From NCBI RefSeq assembly GCF_024497955.1, contig NZ_JANHKP010000005.1, positions 124,001 through 188,000 of the forward strand: a stretch of DNA of 64,000 nt, written 5' to 3'. This stretch comes from Streptomyces sp. C10-9-1 (GTDB taxonomy: Bacteria > Actinomycetota > Actinomycetes > Streptomycetales > Streptomycetaceae). Positions 61,802 through 64,000 of this stretch are shown here, piece by piece; positions within the stretch are counted from its first letter, which is position 1, and every line of letters begins with the position of its first letter. The notes under the pieces were generated by a model. It was not told the origin of the DNA. It saw only the letters and a program-made list of their open reading frames with translations, and made no database searches. The position numbers and the translations under genes were made by a program.

Positions 61802-61816
61802 GAGACCTTTGGTCTC
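61802..61816. promoter_or_regulatory. Probable HxlR operator
   Basis: GAGACC-TTT-GGTCTC, a perfect inverted repeat in the 113-bp divergent region, 24 bp upstream of the RidA start and 76 bp upstream of the HxlR start. The nearby GGTTACTGGGGAACC may be a second weaker half-site pair. Confidence 0.6.
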
Positions 61817-61891
61817 TTGTGGTTACTGGGGAACCGTAGGAGAGTGTGCGCTGACGTGGAAGAACGCACTTTCTGGTGACAGGGGAACCTC

Positions 61892-62275
61892 ATGGTGACC
61901 AAGCAGCTCAGCGACGGGTCCGGGGGAAAGGGAGATCTGACCCGGGCGGATTCGCTGGCCCGGGAGATCTTCTCGGACATCGCCAACAAGTGGGCGCTGC
62001 TGATCATCGAGGCCGCGGGGGAGCGCACCCTGCGCTTCACCGAACTGCGCGGCGAGGTCGAGGGGATCAGCCACAAGATGCTGACCCAGAACCTGCGCAT
62101 GCTGGAGCGCAACGGCCTCGTCCACCGCCGGGTGCACCCCACCGTGCCGCCGCGCGTGGAGTACACCCTCACCGAGCCTGGGCGGGCGCTGCGGGCGACG
62201 GTGGACGGGATGTGCGCCTGGACCCAGCGGCACCTGGACCACATCGAGACCGCCCGCAGCCGCTTCGACGGCTGA
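61892..62275 (+). CDS. HxlR-family transcriptional regulator
   Basis: 127 residues. Winged-helix core about 25-112: [85 protein letters not shown], the classical HxlR pattern. It has no Cys in the DNA-binding domain, so direct thiol sensing is unlikely. ATG 61892 follows GGGGAACC. It is positioned to repress the divergent RidA-family gene through the GAGACC/GGTCTC repeat. Confidence 0.93.
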   Translation: MVTKQLSDGSGGKGDLTRADSLAREIFSDIANKWALLIIEAAGERTLRFTELRGEVEGISHKMLTQNLRMLERNGLVHRRVHPTVPPRVEYTLTEPGRALRATVDGMCAWTQRHLDHIETARSRFDG

Positions 62276-62681
62276 GGCCGGGCGCGGCGGGCGGGGGCTC
62301 GACGGCACACGGGCGGGAGGCACGGGGGTACGGGGCGGGCGGCGGTTTTCGGCACCGGGCCCCATCGGGACACCCGAGCACGATGGCATATGTTCCGGAC
62401 ATGTTCACGACGTGAAGGAGGGCGCGTCGGACACCTCCTGACTGAAGGATTTCCGGCACAAGATCGATTCGACGGTGGAATATTCGGCTCCACGAGCAGC
62501 AGCCCTCCCCCGAAAACAAGATCGACTTTGTTCAACCCCGTACGTTCTGCGCCGAGTTGTCCGTTCAGTGACCCAACCTTTCCCGGCTGTTTCCGATCGG
62601 CGGCCTCGCGCCGGTAGACCTGGTGCCGGCGGTGCCGACCACACCGCCGCCGCAATCGCAGCCACTTGGGGGGAATCTCTC
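62276..62681. promoter_or_regulatory. Upstream region of the tyrosinase operon
   Basis: 406 bp, with a stretch at about 62385-62600 less GC-rich than average. It holds ATGTTC repeats 11 bp apart (62390-62395, 62401-62406), a 10-bp direct repeat ACAAGATCGA at 62458-62467 and 62516-62525, and AACAA/TTGTT arms around the second copy. This is the likely control region of melC. No gene is supported. Confidence 0.5.
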
Positions 62682-63089
62682 GTGTCCCGCATCACCCGCC
62701 GCCAGGCACTCGGCGCCGCCGTGGGAGCAGCCGTCGGCACCGCCGGCGTCGCGCTCGTCGGCGCCGCCCCGGCGGCCGACCGCCGCCCCGCAGCCACCGG
62801 GCACCAGGCGCAGGACCACCGCGACCCGAAGGCGTTCGACGAGGTCTACCTCGGGCGCCGCATCCAGGGCGCGCCCGCCTCCGGCGGCCACACCGGCCAC
62901 GGCGGACACCACGGAGCCGGCTGGACGGTCCGCGTCGACGGGGAGGAGCTCCACGTCATGCGCAACGCCGACGGCACCTGGATCAGCGTGATCACCCACT
63001 ACGAGCCCGTCGCCAGCCCGCACGCCGCGGCCCGCGCCGCGGTGCGGGAGCTCCAGGGCGCCCACCTCGTCCCCTTCGACCACGTCTGA
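62682..63089 (+). CDS. melC1: Tyrosinase cofactor MelC1
   Basis: 135 residues from GTG 62682 preceded by GGGGGGAA. A twin-arginine signal ([17 protein letters not shown]) is followed by a His-rich segment ([11 protein letters not shown]) and the MelC1 core [13 protein letters not shown] and [25 protein letters not shown]. MelC1 binds apo-tyrosinase, delivers copper and carries MelC2 out through the Tat pathway. The caddie-type Tyr in THYEP corresponds to the residue that enters the tyrosinase active site in crystal structures. First gene of the melC operon, 20 bp before melC2. Confidence 0.95.
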   Translation: MSRITRRQALGAAVGAAVGTAGVALVGAAPAADRRPAATGHQAQDHRDPKAFDEVYLGRRIQGAPASGGHTGHGGHHGAGWTVRVDGEELHVMRNADGTWISVITHYEPVASPHAAARAAVRELQGAHLVPFDHV

Positions 63090-63109
63090 TCCGGAAGGCG
63101 AACCACACC

Positions 63110-63937
63110 ATGACCGTCCGCAAGAACCAGGCGGAGCTGTCCTCGGCGGAGAAGCGCGCGTTCACCGGCGCGCTCCTGGAGCTGAAGAGCAGCGGCCGCT
63201 ACGACGCCTTCGTCACCACGCACAACGACTTCATCATGCGGGACACCGACCACGGCGAACGCGTCGGGCACCGCTCGCCGTCGTTCCTGCCGTGGCACCG
63301 GCGCTTCCTGCTGGAGTTCGAGCGCGCACTCCAGTCGGTGGACCCCTCCGTCGCCCTGCCCTACTGGGACTGGACCGTGGACCGCACCCCGGCCGCGTCC
63401 CTGTGGGCGAGCGACTTCCTCGGGGGCACGGGGCGCAGCCGCGACGGCCGCGTCACCGACGGCCCGTTCGCGGCGGACGGCGGCAACTGGGACATATCCG
63501 TCCGTGTGGACGGACGCGGCTTCCTGCGCCGCACCCTGGGCTCCGGCGGCCGCCAGCTGCCCACCCGCGCCGAGGTGGAGTCGGTCCTGGCCATGGAGAC
63601 CTACGACATGCCGCCGTGGAACAGCGCCTCCGACGGCTTCCGCAACCACCTCGAGGGCTGGCGCGGCGTCAACCTGCACAACCGGGTGCACGTCTGGGTC
63701 GGCGGCCACATGGCCACCGGCGCCTCTCCGAACGACCCCGTGTTCTGGCTCCACCACGCCTACGTCGACAAGCTGTGGGCCGACTGGCAGGCACGCCACC
63801 CCCGCTCCCGCTACCTGCCCGAGGGCGGCACGCCGAACGTCGTGGACCTGCACGAGACCATGCGGCCCTGGGGAGACGTCACCCCGGCCGACATGCTCGA
63901 CCACACCCCGCACTACACCTTCGACACCGCCGCCTGA
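63110..63937 (+). CDS. melC2: Tyrosinase MelC2
   Basis: 275 residues. The six copper ligands sit at the exact positions known for streptomycete tyrosinase: CuA His38, His54, His63 and CuB His190, His194, His216 (in VTTHNDF, VGHRSP, PWHRRF, NLHNRVH, WLHHAY). Oxidises monophenols and diphenols to quinones, giving melanin. It has no signal peptide and relies on MelC1 for export. ATG 63110 follows GGAAGGCG. The hairpin CCGCCCG/CGGGCGG at 63978-63996 is its terminator. Confidence 0.97.
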   Translation: MTVRKNQAELSSAEKRAFTGALLELKSSGRYDAFVTTHNDFIMRDTDHGERVGHRSPSFLPWHRRFLLEFERALQSVDPSVALPYWDWTVDRTPAASLWASDFLGGTGRSRDGRVTDGPFAADGGNWDISVRVDGRGFLRRTLGSGGRQLPTRAEVESVLAMETYDMPPWNSASDGFRNHLEGWRGVNLHNRVHVWVGGHMATGASPNDPVFWLHHAYVDKLWADWQARHPRSRYLPEGGTPNVVDLHETMRPWGDVTPADMLDHTPHYTFDTAA

Positions 63938-63977
63938 GCCCGGCCCGCGCCCCGGCGGGCCCCAGGGACGCCGTCCG

Positions 63978-63996
63978 CCGCCCGCACGGCGGGCGG
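63978..63996. terminator. Stem-loop terminator after melC2
   Basis: CCGCCCG-CACGG-CGGGCGG, 40 bp after the melC2 stop and 4 bp before the window edge. Confidence 0.5.
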
Positions 63997-64000
63997 TGCA

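Overview
The window is about 64 kb of very GC-rich DNA (over 70% by eye, strong G/C at third codon positions, many GTG starts and many apparently leaderless genes with a TANNNT box 6-7 nt before the start). Together with the tyrosinase pair melC1/melC2, SpoIIE-type PP2C phosphatases, ECF42 and graspetide-like RiPP genes and an OsdR/OsdK-like dormancy island, this points to a Streptomyces or close relative. I cannot name the species. I see no rRNA, tRNA, CRISPR array or insertion sequence.

1-9.5 kb (minus strand): one operon for a group 1h (actinobacterial, high-affinity) [NiFe] hydrogenase. In transcription order it reads hypX, small subunit, large subunit, NifU-like protein, DUF5947, DUF6084, an uncharacterised accessory protein, maturation protease, a 34-residue microprotein, hypA, and hypB running off the left edge. 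Most of its middle genes overlap by 4 bp. 9.8-13.2 kb: scattered housekeeping and stress genes (RBBP9-like hydrolase, VOC protein, hemerythrin, extended SDR). 13.2-19.1 kb (minus): two large PAS/GAF-SpoIIE-HATPase phosphatases and an L,D-transpeptidase-like lipoprotein. 19.2-20.8 kb: an MFS exporter preceded by a five-codon leaderless mini-ORF (MRRRH) and an RNA element predicted to mask its ribosome binding site.

20.97-27.70 kb (plus): the most unusual locus, a tightly coupled three-gene set. It encodes an EAD-like domain fused to a trypsin-like protease, an EAD-like domain fused to a P-loop ATPase, and a 1,497-residue STAND-type NTPase with a helical-repeat region fused to an LCAT/lipase-like hydrolase. 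This looks like an NTPase-gated biological-conflict (defence or cell-suicide) system. 27.8-40 kb: cyclophilin, SulP transporter, MASE1 protein, another PP2C phosphatase, a flavoprotein, a GH16-like protein, an AraC regulator, a neutral ceramidase and a DUF1992 protein. 40.1-41.4 kb: a two-gene ATP-grasp RiPP locus (precursor and maturase) without a neighbouring methyltransferase. 41.9-44.5 kb: DinB protein, GCS2-family ligase, SH3-like secreted protein.

44.7-52.4 kb: an OsdR/OsdK (DevR/DevS)-like dormancy island with response regulator, two tandem-USP proteins, GAF sensor kinase, two CBS-BON proteins and an Acg-type nitroreductase. Six copies of a 14-bp near-palindrome (GGNCCG-NN-CGGCCC) sit in its intergenic regions. 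52.4-64 kb: LysR effector-domain protein without HTH, DUF5997, a small membrane protein, a two-TM K+ channel, CbiZ, a secreted CAP protein divergent from a membrane-tethered ECF sigma/CAP fusion, YCII + ECF42, DUF6204, a RidA/HxlR divergent pair with an evident operator, and melC1-melC2 at the right edge.
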